Assembly (NCBI GenBank): GCA_004352715.1
Contig: SCFE01000114.1
Coordinates: 1,277,865 to 1,341,864, forward strand
Source of the DNA: Hofstenia miamia
Taxonomy: Eukaryota; Xenacoelomorpha; Acoela
Direction of reading: 5' to 3'
Length of the DNA stretch: 64,000 nt
The notes below the pieces were generated by a model. It was not told the DNA's origin. It saw only the letters and a list, made by a program, of their open reading frames with translations, and did no database searches. Below, in pieces: positions 24,441 through 36,017 of the stretch (position 1 is the first letter of the stretch; every line of letters begins with the position of its first letter). Both the position numbers and the translations under genes were made by a program.

Positions 24441-25066
24441 CAGTGGCAGATTGGCAGACTGGCAAAAAACAGGTGTCTCGCCTCTGAGGGGGCCTCATTT
24501 GATCAGTGGCGTAGCCAGGGTCGACAAGTGGCTAAGGAGATAATGCCCTACAGGTGTGTGATGTAATTCTAAATAATTATTGTGCATCGCATGTGGCTCA
24601 GTATATTGACAGCTCATTTCCCATATTCACAAATTTAATTTTTACATAAATCGTGTTGCAGAAAAATCGCGCAGTCAGCGCAAGACCTCGCCAGGCAGTT
24701 CATAATTTGATGGGAGCTTGTGCCGTGGTGCTTTGTTTTTTTATGTCAAAGCTTATTTTTTTACGTATTATTTAGACATTTACGTATTCTACTGTGTTGT
24801 TGTCTAAATAATACCATTAAAATTCTGAAAATTCACAGAAAACTGAGATTATTTACAGGATAACAATTTGTAGAGTAAAAATGGCACAATTTTCTACAAA
24901 TTTCACTAATTTTCTGTGAGACGCTCTGGGAGTACAAGACTTCCGAAATTTCATTTGAACTGCCACCCAAGAACCCCCAGCCTTATTTGGGGCTCCGCCT
25001 CAGACACCATCCTACGAAGCCTCCTACTTTCAATTTTACCAGAGTGAAGCAGCCAATCCGTCTCTG
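24441..25066. mobile_element. Non-autonomous hAT-type element, 626 bp, with 8-bp TSD
   Basis: The target duplication ACCATATG is present at 24433-24440 and 25067-25074. The left end is CAGTGGCAGATTGGCAG and the right end, reversed, is CAGAGACGGATTGGCTGC. An 8-bp duplication and CAG-type ends are typical of hAT. No transposase remains. A second CAGTGGCGTAGCCAGGG motif at about 24504 may be a nested end of another hAT element. Confidence 0.8.
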
Positions 25067-25074
25067 ACCATATG

Positions 25075-26931
25075 ATCTTGGGAATTTCATTGTCTTTTTT
25101 ATAATGCATATGTTGAAAACAGTATGGGAGAAGTATCTTCAAGAACTACTTTCAAAACACAAGATTCTCGGTTATCAAAGTATAAGACGTCAATCGGTGA
25201 ATTGATGATGCATATAATGATAGTAACTTTGAAATTGAATAAATTGTATTAAATGAAGAAGTGAATACAATATGGATTACATACTTCAAATAACAAACAA
25301 GAGGCATTTGCAATACTAGAAAATTGCAGGATGGAAATCAGATTGAAATCAAAATATTTTATAATTTTGGCAATATTATTGCAATAATTGCACAAAATTC
25401 TTTCAAACTGCATCCTTTTGCTGAGTGCGTTTCAATCTCATCACATTTCATTTGAATACATTTTGAATTTTGTTGTTTGAACTATGGTAGTACTCAAAAT
25501 GGGGCACTTAGTGCTACAGTCCCAAGGAGGTGCGTTGAATTAATGTTTGACTGAACTTCTTTTTTCCCATTTCCTAACGAATGGCTGTTCACTGGAATAT
25601 CCAGTTTCTAATAACATTCCAAGGGAATATTTTTAAAATCTTATATAAATTTTTATGGTATAGCTGTGATGAAATATCAATGTAATGTAATAGCGGTTCA
25701 ATAGTTGCATATTTTATCATAAATTGCAGCCCTTGTCAACTATTGTCTACATAAAATGCAATATCATTATTTTCAACTTCAGGAGGCAAAAATGACATCA
25801 CTAAAATGCAAATTATGTAATTATATGCTTAAAAACAATCTAAGTATTTGGATTACAAGTATTTGAAAACTTCTTTATTGTTCCGCAAAACGGTCAACGG
25901 TTCCTATGTTAAATTATAAATATTGATTTTGATTTCTCATTGATTTTGCAATTGATGAAGCTTACATTCTAATTGAGGAGGTTGGGAAGAATTAAATCCT
26001 ACATTAATTTAAAAGATTATTTAAATTCTGTAGCAAATTACAGAGCTGGCTGGACTTTATGCCAATAACGGCTTAATCCAATGTTTTCTTTTGTATCTAT
26101 TTCTACGATACATGCTATTTTTATAACAAAAGCAATGCACTAAGCCTTGCATTCGCCATCAAATATATTCAAGTTCACTAAACTGTCTTCCTCAACCGTG
26201 TATGAAAATTGTAATACTTTCAAGCTGCTTGGAAAGGCTGAACGCAAACAGCGCACATACCTGTCATCCTTTGTGACCTCAACCGATCAATCTCTGCTGG
26301 CTCCACCACATCACTGACTCAGCACTTACACATTTTTCTTAAATACATATTTTTATGAATAATTTTACGTACAGTTCCGAATCGTATCCCACCTGTTGAT
26401 AAAGAAATTGTACAACTTTATGATATAAGAATAATAAACGCATGTAGGTTTTTGCTAATTCATGTACTAGCAATATCTATTTAACTAACCAAACATAAGT
26501 TGTGTGAACATTTAAAATAGTTAGCGCGTTAAAAGTAGTAAGTACTACATTTAGTAGGCCATGATCCAATGCTGATTAGGAACCTGCTGGTGGTTTGTAA
26601 ATTTAAAATATATATATATATATACTCAAATTACTCAGAGTTGGGATGCAAATTTCTCGATTCTTAGTAACACTTAATATAACGCACTAAATAATTAAAT
26701 AGTAATTGTAGTACCGCGTTTCTGTCTGAAATATTTCTTCTTACTTTTGCGATACTTCTAGACTGTTACTTCATTGGACTGTAATAACATTATTAACAGA
26801 ATATATTTTGCAAAATATTAGTAGCGTACGTAAAGAGTTACTATATTAGGTTTCTGATGTATTTACTAAATTTTATTTAATTTATAGTATTTGTTACATT
26901 TTCAAAATTTTATTTTAGTTGTTGATATATT
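25075..26931. other. Intergenic between the hAT element and FARS2
   Basis: No gene recognised. A GC-richer patch at 26170-26330 does not read as coding in either direction. A TA run lies near 26605. TATTTTAG at 26912-26919, just before the FARS2 ATG, is a likely splice acceptor for a leader exon or trans-spliced leader. Confidence 0.4.
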
Positions 26932-29900
26932 ATGGTTTATAGAGCAAAAATATTTGCAATATCATTCCGATTTTTGTCAAACATTGCGTCGCCTAATGTT
27001 CGCGAACGAATTGTAGTTGATGGCAAAACATTCATAACCGATGGCTCTACCAATATTACCACAAAAATTAATGAAAAAGTTGGAGTCAATCTGCACAATA
27101 AAAAATATCATCCTATTCAACGGGTAGACTTGTGCTATTTTCAAATTTGCAAACCTCTTTTCTTTAATATTTAACAGTTTCAAAACATTTTTGTTAGCCT
27201 AATAGTACAAGTTTGTAACCTAAGATTAAAGAAAAAATTGTTTCATACTTGCATTCAACCAACAGATCGCGGGGTAGACCGGTTTATTCCCTGTTCGATA
27301 ATCTTTCCCCTGTCGTTACGACCTTTCAAAATTTTGATTCCTTGTTAATTCCAAAAGATCATCCTGCGCGAAAACAGCGGGACAATTACTACATAAATGA
27401 AGACATCATGCTTCGCGCGCATACATCTGCGCACCAAGCCGAACTCATCAAGGCAGGATTAGATGCCTTTCTTATTGCTGGTGATGTCTATCGAAGAGAT
27501 GAAATTGATTCTACCCATTATCCTGTGTTCCATCAGGTAATTGCTTTATTAATTTGGTTTAAATCAGGATTTGCATTTCAACCGTTCATCTAACATTTTT
27601 TATAGTTTTCCTCTAATTTTTCCCAAAACTTAATACATTCCAATTTCAAAGTGATTCAAAAAATTGTGATTTCATATGCAAAAATCCCGATGTAGAAACC
27701 TATTCCTACTATTTTCCAAACAGTTTTTTAATGCAGTGGTAGTTCTTGTGTCTAATAAGGTGATTTTTGAATTCATGTATGTAAAACTTATTTTTTATTT
27801 TGCTGTTTTAAGCACAGTGCCAACCCTGGTTTAAACCAATGTCACAATTTCGTTCAATTGCGCTTTCTGTTTCTCAAAATGACTTTTTTTGGGAGATGTA
27901 CCCCTTTATAAATCCGTGAATTGCATAGCTTTAATAAATATTTCGTAGTGTGATGCAATTATGTTAACCCTTGCATTCATATTCACTATATAGTTAAATT
28001 AGTTGCTGTTAGAAAATGTCTTTAGTTGTAAAATTGATACGTTATGAAGTCAAATATACATCCTGATACATCATATTTACAACTTTAAATATAAAAGGAA
28101 CAATGTACAAACACTCCATCTGTCTTCAAAACGACCTATATAAGAACTAGTGTTTTTGCAACTACATTGCTCCTGTAAATTATTTTTTAGGAATTTGGAC
28201 GATGAAATATATCTTCCGAATATATTTTGTATACATATCGCCAAATATTAAAATTGCCGAAATGTTCCGAAATAGTTAAAAAAATATTTGGTGATAAAAT
28301 GAACAGATTTACCCTAAAAACCAGTTATTCTTGCGTTTCAAGACTTATTAGATACTTTTAGCTTTTGTTCAAAAAATCTTTTTTCCGGTTCCTAATAACT
28401 ACAAATGTCAACGCTCACTTTATTAGGGATATATTCGACAACATGTATTGTTAATTGCACAATATTTCCTAGAAATCAAAATTTAGCAATTCTTTGAATA
28501 ATGCTATTTTGTTAAGCTTACTATTTCCATTATGAGATTTAAGTAATCACTGCTTTTAATATATTAATTGCAGGGAAACAGAAGGAAATTTCTACATTCA
28601 TTTATTTTATATTAATCTATATTTACAGTAAAAATAATAGCATAGGATCAAAATCTACCCTCGAAAATAATAGTTGGGAAGCATTTCTGTTCCAAATGGC
28701 AACACTATAACCTGGATACTTGATTTTAATTAGCAATGCACACCAGTTTTCACTCATTATTATCAAAAGTTTATAAAAGACTTAAATGTATGAAAAAAGT
28801 TTTCTTCTAAGTTTTGTATGCAAATGTCGTTATGTTTTTATAAATATTACAATCAGTATCACATACTATATATAAATAATTTTATTTCAGGAAAGCATAA
28901 AATGAGGTAATTGTAACCCATAGATTCTAAGTCCAACGCAAGTGTTACGATTTTGTAATGCTTCAGTTTTAATGTTGTGATAGCTGACATGTATTCATTG
29001 ATTCATTGTAGACCTTATTATGCATATTTAAAACATCATATTAACCACTCATCTTATCTGCATTCATAGCAATTGGACAAGACGTTAATTTTAGAATCTG
29101 ATGTCTAAAAATGATCTTATAGAATTCAGTCATTCCATGTGTTGCTTTACGTGTTCCTTTACTCATAAATATCTAAATCTCAAAACGGAATTTGTTCATT
29201 TAGCTTAATGCTTTCCAAAGTGGGGTGCGCAATGCACTCCTAGGGGTACGTGCTCGTTGATTATAAAGTCCAAAAAATGTTATATTCATTTTATCTTGTC
29301 AGTAGAAATATTGGTATGGCCAGAGTTTTCGAGTACTCGAAATGTTAAGAACTCGAACTCGAATAAGCTCGCAAAACTCGATCGGAAAAACTCAGAAGAG
29401 AAATCGTCAAACATCGAACTCGTTCGAAAATCCACTCGACAATTCCGTAAAAATTAATTTTTTTTAAATATCAATTTTCTTACCAATCACAAAAACAATT
29501 TTTTAGCTTAGAATTATTGTAAACTAAATGTTTTTTACCCTAAAAAAACTCAAAATAGCCTCTAGGAGTACATATGCTTAAAGTTTGGGAACCACTAATT
29601 TAAGTGATCGTAAATAATAAATATAAATGAATCGCCGTTCAAAATGTTGTAGCATTTACGTTTTTAGTTTTGTTATAATTTCATTTTAAATTGAGCGTTT
29701 CCTTTGATGCAAGTAAATTATTTCTCTTCCATATCGCAATAAAATAAAACTATAATGGAATTACGCAATTCACGGTTTCCTACGCTATTTGAAAAGTTTT
29801 TTATTGGCTGTTTGGTTTCTCCATTTTATTGGAAAGCTATTGATAGTTTTTTTAGAAGTTTATTGTAATAAAGTGCAATGTCATTTTGAAATGTTATATA

Positions 29901-30821
29901 TTTATTTTATTAAGATGCCCCAAAATTTCGTTAATATTTCGATACACTATTTTGTGTAGTTATTTCGGGCTTTTCAATTTTCCGTGTGTACGTTATTTTC
30001 AACTAACATTTGAAAGCACTACTGTAAGCAATAAAGCAATTAAGTTTGAAGCAGTACGTCTGTATGACTCCTACAATTTGGTATCAAATATTTCCGAATT
30101 CCCTCTCTTTACTGGTACTAAAGATGATATTACTTTACGGCCTGATTCTCACCAATTGTGTTATTCTCTCGATGCTACAACCATTCTCGAATATCGCATG
30201 AAAGCGGTGTTACTCAAACTTATGACGCACTTATTTGGCAATTCCACGAACGTCCGCTGGGTGCCAGCGTATTTTCCATTCACTCATCCATCGTGGGAAA
30301 TGGAAATCAATTTTGGTGACGAATGGTTAGAGGTGCTTGGCTGTGGAATCGTAGAGCATCGATTATTGGCGAATTCTGGTGCTGGTGATAAAATTGGTTA
30401 TGCCTTTGGACTTGGCCTCGAACGTTTGGCAATGATTCTCCACTCAATCGAAGATATAAGACTGTTTTGGAGTAAAGACGAACGGTTTTTACAACAGTTT
30501 CGAACCGATGATTTAGACGCGAAAATTACATTTGTACCATTCAGTAGTTGCAATCCTTTATACAACGATATGTCTTTTTGGATCACTGGAGATTTCGATG
30601 CTAACGACTTTTTTGATATCATTCGGTCGTTCGCGGGAGATTTAATTGAAAGTGTGAAACTTTTTGATGAGTTCACTCATCCAAAAACCGGGAGACATAG
30701 TCGCACTTATCGCTTAGTGTTTCGTCACAATGAACGTGTTCTTGCTCAAAATGAAATTACTCCAATAGTAAAGTCAATTGAAGAGGTTCTCGTCAAGAGA
30801 TTTGGTATAGTAATGAGATAA
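26932..30821 (+). CDS. FARS2: Mitochondrial phenylalanyl-tRNA synthetase (3 exons)
   Basis: Charges mitochondrial tRNA-Phe in the matrix as a monomer. Exons: 26932-27123, 27225-27536 and 30045-30821, all phase 0, giving 426 residues (human 451). The N-terminus ([15 protein letters not shown]) is basic and lacks acidic residues, as a mitochondrial targeting signal should. Class II motifs are present: [10 protein letters not shown] at about 126-135, [10 protein letters not shown] with the motif-2 arginines at about 151-158, and motif 3 FGLGLER at about 289-295. The C-terminal ferredoxin-fold anticodon-binding domain (about 330-426) includes NDMSFWI and [12 protein letters not shown]. Exon 2 must start at 27225 because IKEKIVSYL just downstream matches the family. 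Part of the loop after exon 2 is divergent ([12 protein letters not shown]). Intron 2 is 2.5 kb and holds a repeat. Confidence 0.94.
27537..30044 (+). other. FARS2 intron 2
   Basis: A GT-AG intron (CATCAG/GTAATT ... ATTAAG/TTTGAA) of 2508 bases. The only structure I see is the CpG-bearing repeat at 29321-29560. Confidence 0.85.
29321..29560. repeat. ACTCGAA-rich repeat, CpG-intact copy
   Basis: It contains a dense series of CpG-bearing words: TTCGAGTACTCGAA, GAACTCGAACTCGAA, CTCGATCGG and CACTCGACAATTCCG. It ends in a T-rich stretch with TTTTTTACCCTAAAAAA. Clear relatives lie at 56789-57035 and 62055-62170. It is a dispersed repeat, possibly a DNA-transposon end, of unknown family. Confidence 0.7.
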
Positions 30822-31205
30822 TATTTTCATAATTTTGTGTACATACATATTTTGTATAGTTTTATGCCAATTAAAATTTTGGTATTTTTTAAAATTCTGA
30901 ACATCATTAACATTTTAAAGCTACTTTTCTCAAAAAAAGTTTTTGTAAAACAAATACCTGAAAAAAATTTTAGTTTCATTTTCTATGTTATCTGATTTGC
31001 TTTATCCATTAAACGTTGTATTTAGCTATCATTGTAACTGAATTTTAAATTTGACATTATTCATTTTTTATTTCATCAAAATTACCGATTATATGTGAGA
31101 GTTTAGTTGGTTTTAATGTCTTAAAAACTATTTTGCGTTATTTACTAGATTTTTTATATTTCTAAACTCATTTGCAAATGATTAGTTATAGTGCAATGTC
31201 GAAGC

Positions 31206-34200
31206 ATGACCTCTTGTGGACAATCTAGTGATCCTAACGATCAAGATTGTTCAATAGCCTATGCGGACAGTGAAGCAGCGAGTTTGCAAGGAAGCCCGCC
31301 TCGCTATGATTGCTACGGCTTTTTAGTTGAGGGTGACAGCAATACAACTTCGGCTGCCGGTGAGAAGAAAGGAAGAGAAGGCAAATGGCTGGACATGCTT
31401 CGACGCTGGAATTACTTCGCATCTAAGAAACAAAGAAAAATCCGCTCTCGCTGTAGAAAAGGCATTCCGCATTGTTTACGTGGGGAAGCATGGTTTTATC
31501 TATCAGGCAAGTTTCATTTCAATGTAGAATAAATAAACTAATCATTTAGCACTGCAGTAAATTGTGCTTGCGATAATGTATTTTTTTTAATCTCTTGAAA
31601 CGTTTTCATTTGGATTCGACCTGGTTTTGGTGCAGTGTGAATGCCTTTATTTTCATAAATCTTTTGTACGAGTGCTCTCTACATTTTTATTTTCACTGAA
31701 TTGCAAAAGTTTTTATCAAGCTAGCCAATGCTTTGATTGTTACGCATTTGACAATTGCGTTAAGCTATCATTTCGTATAAACTATGCTTTTCGATTTTCA
31801 AATAATTTAAATTAGACGAGAAAAAGTTTCTATAACAATTTTGATTGCGGCTTTTAATTTCTAAAGTTTTTGCGGATTTTAATGGGTTTTTGATGTCCAT
31901 TAGTGGAAAGTAATATGAAATCTATGTTTCTAGTTAAGCATAACATTGAATACAAGAATAAGTTAAGCGTCTACATTAAATAGCTTGTTCGCAACACATT
32001 TCAAGTTTTTTGATTATCCATGGACTGGTTTCAATGAAATCAATTGCAAGCAGGTCAAGTTTTAGAAGAGTGATTAATTGACTTTGAAAGCATTGGGTTT
32101 TTCCGAGGTTAATAATGTAATTTAGAACAAAAAGATTTGTAGGGATTACTATCATCGGTATTATCAAAATTATCTTAAGTGTGTTCAACTGACATTGAAA
32201 TGAATTCAATAATAAATGTAAAATTGAATTAAACCTCAACTGAAATTTAAATTTCTAGATAGTCAGGCAATCTTTGTGTTTTTATCAAAATAAAAAATTT
32301 GAATGTGTTAGACACTCTCGGGAAATCTTTTTGATGGCTTGGCTACTTTGTTTTACAAAACTTAAAGTTTATTCTTACTTTTCGTCTAAAAATTCAAAAA
32401 CTTCTATTTAACATATTACCACAAGAAACTAACCTTTGGTTCTAAAGTTAATTTTTCATTGCTGTTAATATTTGCACGTAACAAACAAATATACACCCTG
32501 CTAGAAATTAGCCGTCCAATCATTTTTAAAAAGAATGAAATGCATTAAACAGCAAATACTCTGCATGCTTTGGTTTGATTTTTTAGCTGTTTTCAGCATT
32601 CTTTAGAGCTCTTTTAGCCCTAGGTTCTACCATCAAAATATTTTTCAATTATTATACACTTGGGCAAATTACGAATTCCTATTACGATTCAAATATTTCA
32701 TAGCCCTATTGCTATGCAGCTATTTGCCATATAGAGTCGCATTATATATCAAATTGATTACACAGACCAGCTCCATATGAAGTAATTTTTTTTGGGTTTA
32801 TCAATTCTGGGTACGTCCAAATGTTAAAGTTCACAATTTTATGATAACCGTCTATTTTAATTACTAAAGTAGGCCATTTTTGGAGACCTATTTCTTCATT
32901 AGTTTTTATGCTGTCGTCACAGTTTTTCCGCCTTTTTGGTAGGCACTTAACAGTTCTATGATAACTATATTTTTAATCCTAGATTTTCATCAATTAGGAC
33001 CGTTTTCAGGAGAATGCTGTTTGAATATAAAATTAAAAAAAAATTTTTATGAGTGAATGGTTATGCTTAACCTTAAATTGCCTAGAATTTTTTAAAAATT
33101 TTTGACGGTTTTTCGAAAAAAATTAAACGCATATATAACTTGTTTAGCTGAACATGAGGTATGGAGAAAATTGAAAACGTTTTTTAAAACATCTGAATTT
33201 GCAATGAAAATTGTTGCTCTTTTTAAGTAATATTCAACATTACGTCTGACCAAGTTCACCAATAGCTGTAGCCACATCTCAAAATATCCAATTGACATAA
33301 TAGAATTGCTTGAAAATATTGAAAAAATCGTTGACTGTTAAAAGTTAAACAAACTTTAAGCGAAAACTGAAATGCAATCCTGATACTGAAATCGGAAGAC
33401 TTTTTAACCTAAAGCTGAAACGGAAATTACTTGAAATCCAATTTAAAACTGCAACTGAAATTATCTGGAAGGTAATTCAGTTCAATGCGCTACGGACAGC
33501 ATCTGCGTATGAATTCCGTGTTCGTTAAACATCGTTACATTTCAAGAATTCTGATCATTCCACAAATTATGTTCCCTCTATTTTAGTTCCTGATTTAAAT
33601 TCCATGTCAACGTCGTAGAAACAGTGCATTTCTATTGTCGCTTATACACAATTCAATATCCGACTTATGTTAATGTCTTGGAAGGCATCATCAGTGCATT
33701 TGATTATTGCACATTCTAAGAACCTTACACGCTTTGTTACATTAACCTTTTTAGGTAAAACCCAATAAATTTTCCTTAGTTTCCAGTATTGGTATTGTTT
33801 TTGAAACCTTTGTCAAAATTTCATCAAATCATCTCATATCAATAACGTTCTTTCTATTCTAACATGATACATTTGGCGCGTTCGCGTGTAAAGCTCGTGC
33901 ACACAGTTTTTATTCGCAGTGCACACTGTATTCGCTTGCATTAGAGGTGTGCGATATTGCTATTTTTAAGTTCGGTCGATATCGATACGATATTCGATTT
34001 CGATACGATTTTTAAAACATTTTTTCAAAACAATAAGAATGGAATTTTATTTTAACAACTTCTCAAAAAACATAAACAGCGGGCAGTCCTGGCACATAAG
34101 GTACTTCTAAATTGCATAATTTGCAAGTAACTTTGTTGTTGTCGGCTTTTGTAAAATGCTCCCAAACGAGGATCTTTTTCCAGACATTTTAAATCACAAA

Positions 34201-36017
34201 TACTCTGAAACGGCAAAGTAATAAATGAAACTACCTTGTGCAGCCAGTAGAATATTACACAGAACTAATGCACGAGAGTGGAGATTGTAAATACACGTTT
34301 CTCAGATATGTGAACAAATGCATGCCCTTTTCTCAGAAATGACAGAATTCGTGGTATCGAACTTATCGAAAACAACTAAATTATTTCGATCGATAGCGAT
34401 ATTCAGTCAGTTTCTCGATATTCGATTTCGATTTGATGTATCGCACAGCTCTAGCATTAATGGGGTAAACTGAATTTGATGAACTGTATTCGCGGGTGGA
34501 TTCACTGATTCATTCAAAATTAAACTAAGGTAAATCAACAAATTTTAGAATTGGATTTTTCTTTAACTTTATTTAGGATATCTCACACTTCCGTAAATTG
34601 AAGTAAAGTGAAATCCTTGTTTAAGTATTTATTAAAAATAAAAAATACAATATTCTTAGTTTAGATATGACATGCATGAGAATATCAATCACCAATTTAG
34701 ATAAGAATCTTTTAAATACAAAATTAGTGTGATCTATAAATCAATGATAATACTGAAAGTTTTGGTATTAAGAGCATTGTTCAACTGCAAAACAAGAGCT
34801 CAGGTAGCCCCTAGTTTAATTTTCGTTTCTCAAGTTGAGAGCCTCTTCGGTTCTCTCATAAATGTAAGACGGTTAAGTAAGATCATTCTGCATCTGTGCT
34901 TGCAAATTATTTAATGAAAAACGTTAATCCCTCGAATATAGTTGTTAAATTTAATTGGTACGCGGGCAGTTTAGCTCAGTTGCTCTCAGTGCACGGAATT
35001 TAAAATATTTAGTCGAAAACGATTGCCACCCGCGAATGCACCCATTGGAAATTGAATAATTTGTGTTTTTAAGTTTTGTATATTTTAGGAGGCTACAAAC
35101 TATTAGAAAACAATTTTAACTACTACTCACACTTACTTGCAAGAAGACCTGAGAAAAAATGGGTCGACTTGATTAACAAAGATATCACTCGTACATTCCC
35201 AAACCATGAACTATTTAATCATTTGAAAGGTCAGGAACAATTATACAACGTGTTATGTGCTTACTCTATTCATAATCCAATTATTGGCTATTGTCAGTCG
35301 TTGACGCCAATCACCTCAGTGTTGTTAATGTTTATGCCTGAAGAGCAAGCTTTTTGGGTGTTGGTTAGGCTCTGTGATCGCTACATGGTTGAATATCATG
35401 TTGAAGGAATGCGTGGGATTCAAATTGATGCTCTGATTGTGGAAGAGTTAGTAAAAAATCATCTACCTCGTTGTCATAACATGCTGTCTAATGCTGGTGT
35501 TGATGCCATTTTGTACGTCCAGGATTGGTTTTTCTGTATATTTTCTAGAAGTTTACCTTGGCCAACAGTCTTGCGAATTTGGGATATTTATTTTTTCGAG
35601 GGCAAGAGAGTTTTGTTTCGTGTGGCGTTGGTGCTAATTAAGCATTCCTTGGCTAGTCTTCCTGATAATGCTGATTTCTACTCTTTACTCCAAGCTTTGA
35701 AGAACCCTCCTGAGGAGGTTATGGTTGACAAATTCTTGATTGCAGAATCTTTATTTTATTCTGTGGGAAATAAAGATTTAGAGAAACTTCAAAAAGTTAG
35801 CTTAAATCAGTATGAGAGAAGACAGCAAGCTCAACAAGCAAACAAGCGACCGGGGCTCTCTCTACCAAATGGCAAAGATGTTGAATCATGCTCTCGCCAC
35901 GCAACTGTTGATTCAAATGAAAAGTTTTCTCTTAGTTCTGCTCCTCCTTCAGCTAATATCGACGAAGTTTTCTTAGATTCTACTCCATTTACTGATACAC
36001 CAAGCTCCAATACTTAA
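31206..36017 (+). CDS. TBC1D10: TBC1D10-type Rab GTPase-activating protein (2 exons, GC-AG intron)
   Basis: Predicted GAP for a Rab (Rab35 and Rab27 for human TBC1D10 proteins), acting in endosomal recycling and cortical actin traffic. Exons 31206-31506 and 35089-36017 give 409 residues. I chose ATG 31206, since the longer frame opens only with GTG at 31191. The pre-TBC segment resembles EPI64 (RSRCRKGIPHCLRGEAW, about 77-93). Both catalytic fingers are present: INKDITR with Arg135 and GYCQ with Gln170. The core continues through LRIWDIYFFEGKRVLFRVAL. The Ser/Pro-rich tail lacks a clear PDZ-binding end. The donor is AG/GCAAGT, which is the only splice that keeps the FYLSGG frame. FARS2 ends about 385 bases upstream on the same strand. 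Confidence 0.9.
31507..35088 (+). other. TBC1D10 intron with transposon insertions
   Basis: A GC-AG intron of 3582 bases. It contains the hAT-type element at 33942-34453 and a second inverted pair, ATTCGCGGGTGG at about 34488 and CCACCCGCGAAT at about 35025. Otherwise AT-rich. Confidence 0.75.
33942..34453 (-). mobile_element. hAT-type element remnant with a BED zinc-finger fragment, 512 bp
   Basis: The ends are TAGAGGTGTGCGATA and the reverse form TATCGCACAGCTCTA, followed inward by GATATCGATA/TCGAT-rich subterminal repeats. GCAT flanks both sides. On the minus strand at about 34190-34085 it encodes VWKKILVWEHF followed by KVTCKLCNLEVPYVPG, which matches the W-x-x-F and C-x-x-C core of a BED finger, the DNA-binding domain of hAT transposases. 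The rest of the transposase is deleted. Confidence 0.75.

Noticed and set aside
26170-26330. GC-richer patch as an exon
   Set aside because: Neither strand gives an open frame with recognisable protein character.
31191-31205. GTG at 31191 as the TBC1D10 start
   Set aside because: An in-frame ATG lies at 31206, and non-ATG initiation is not needed.
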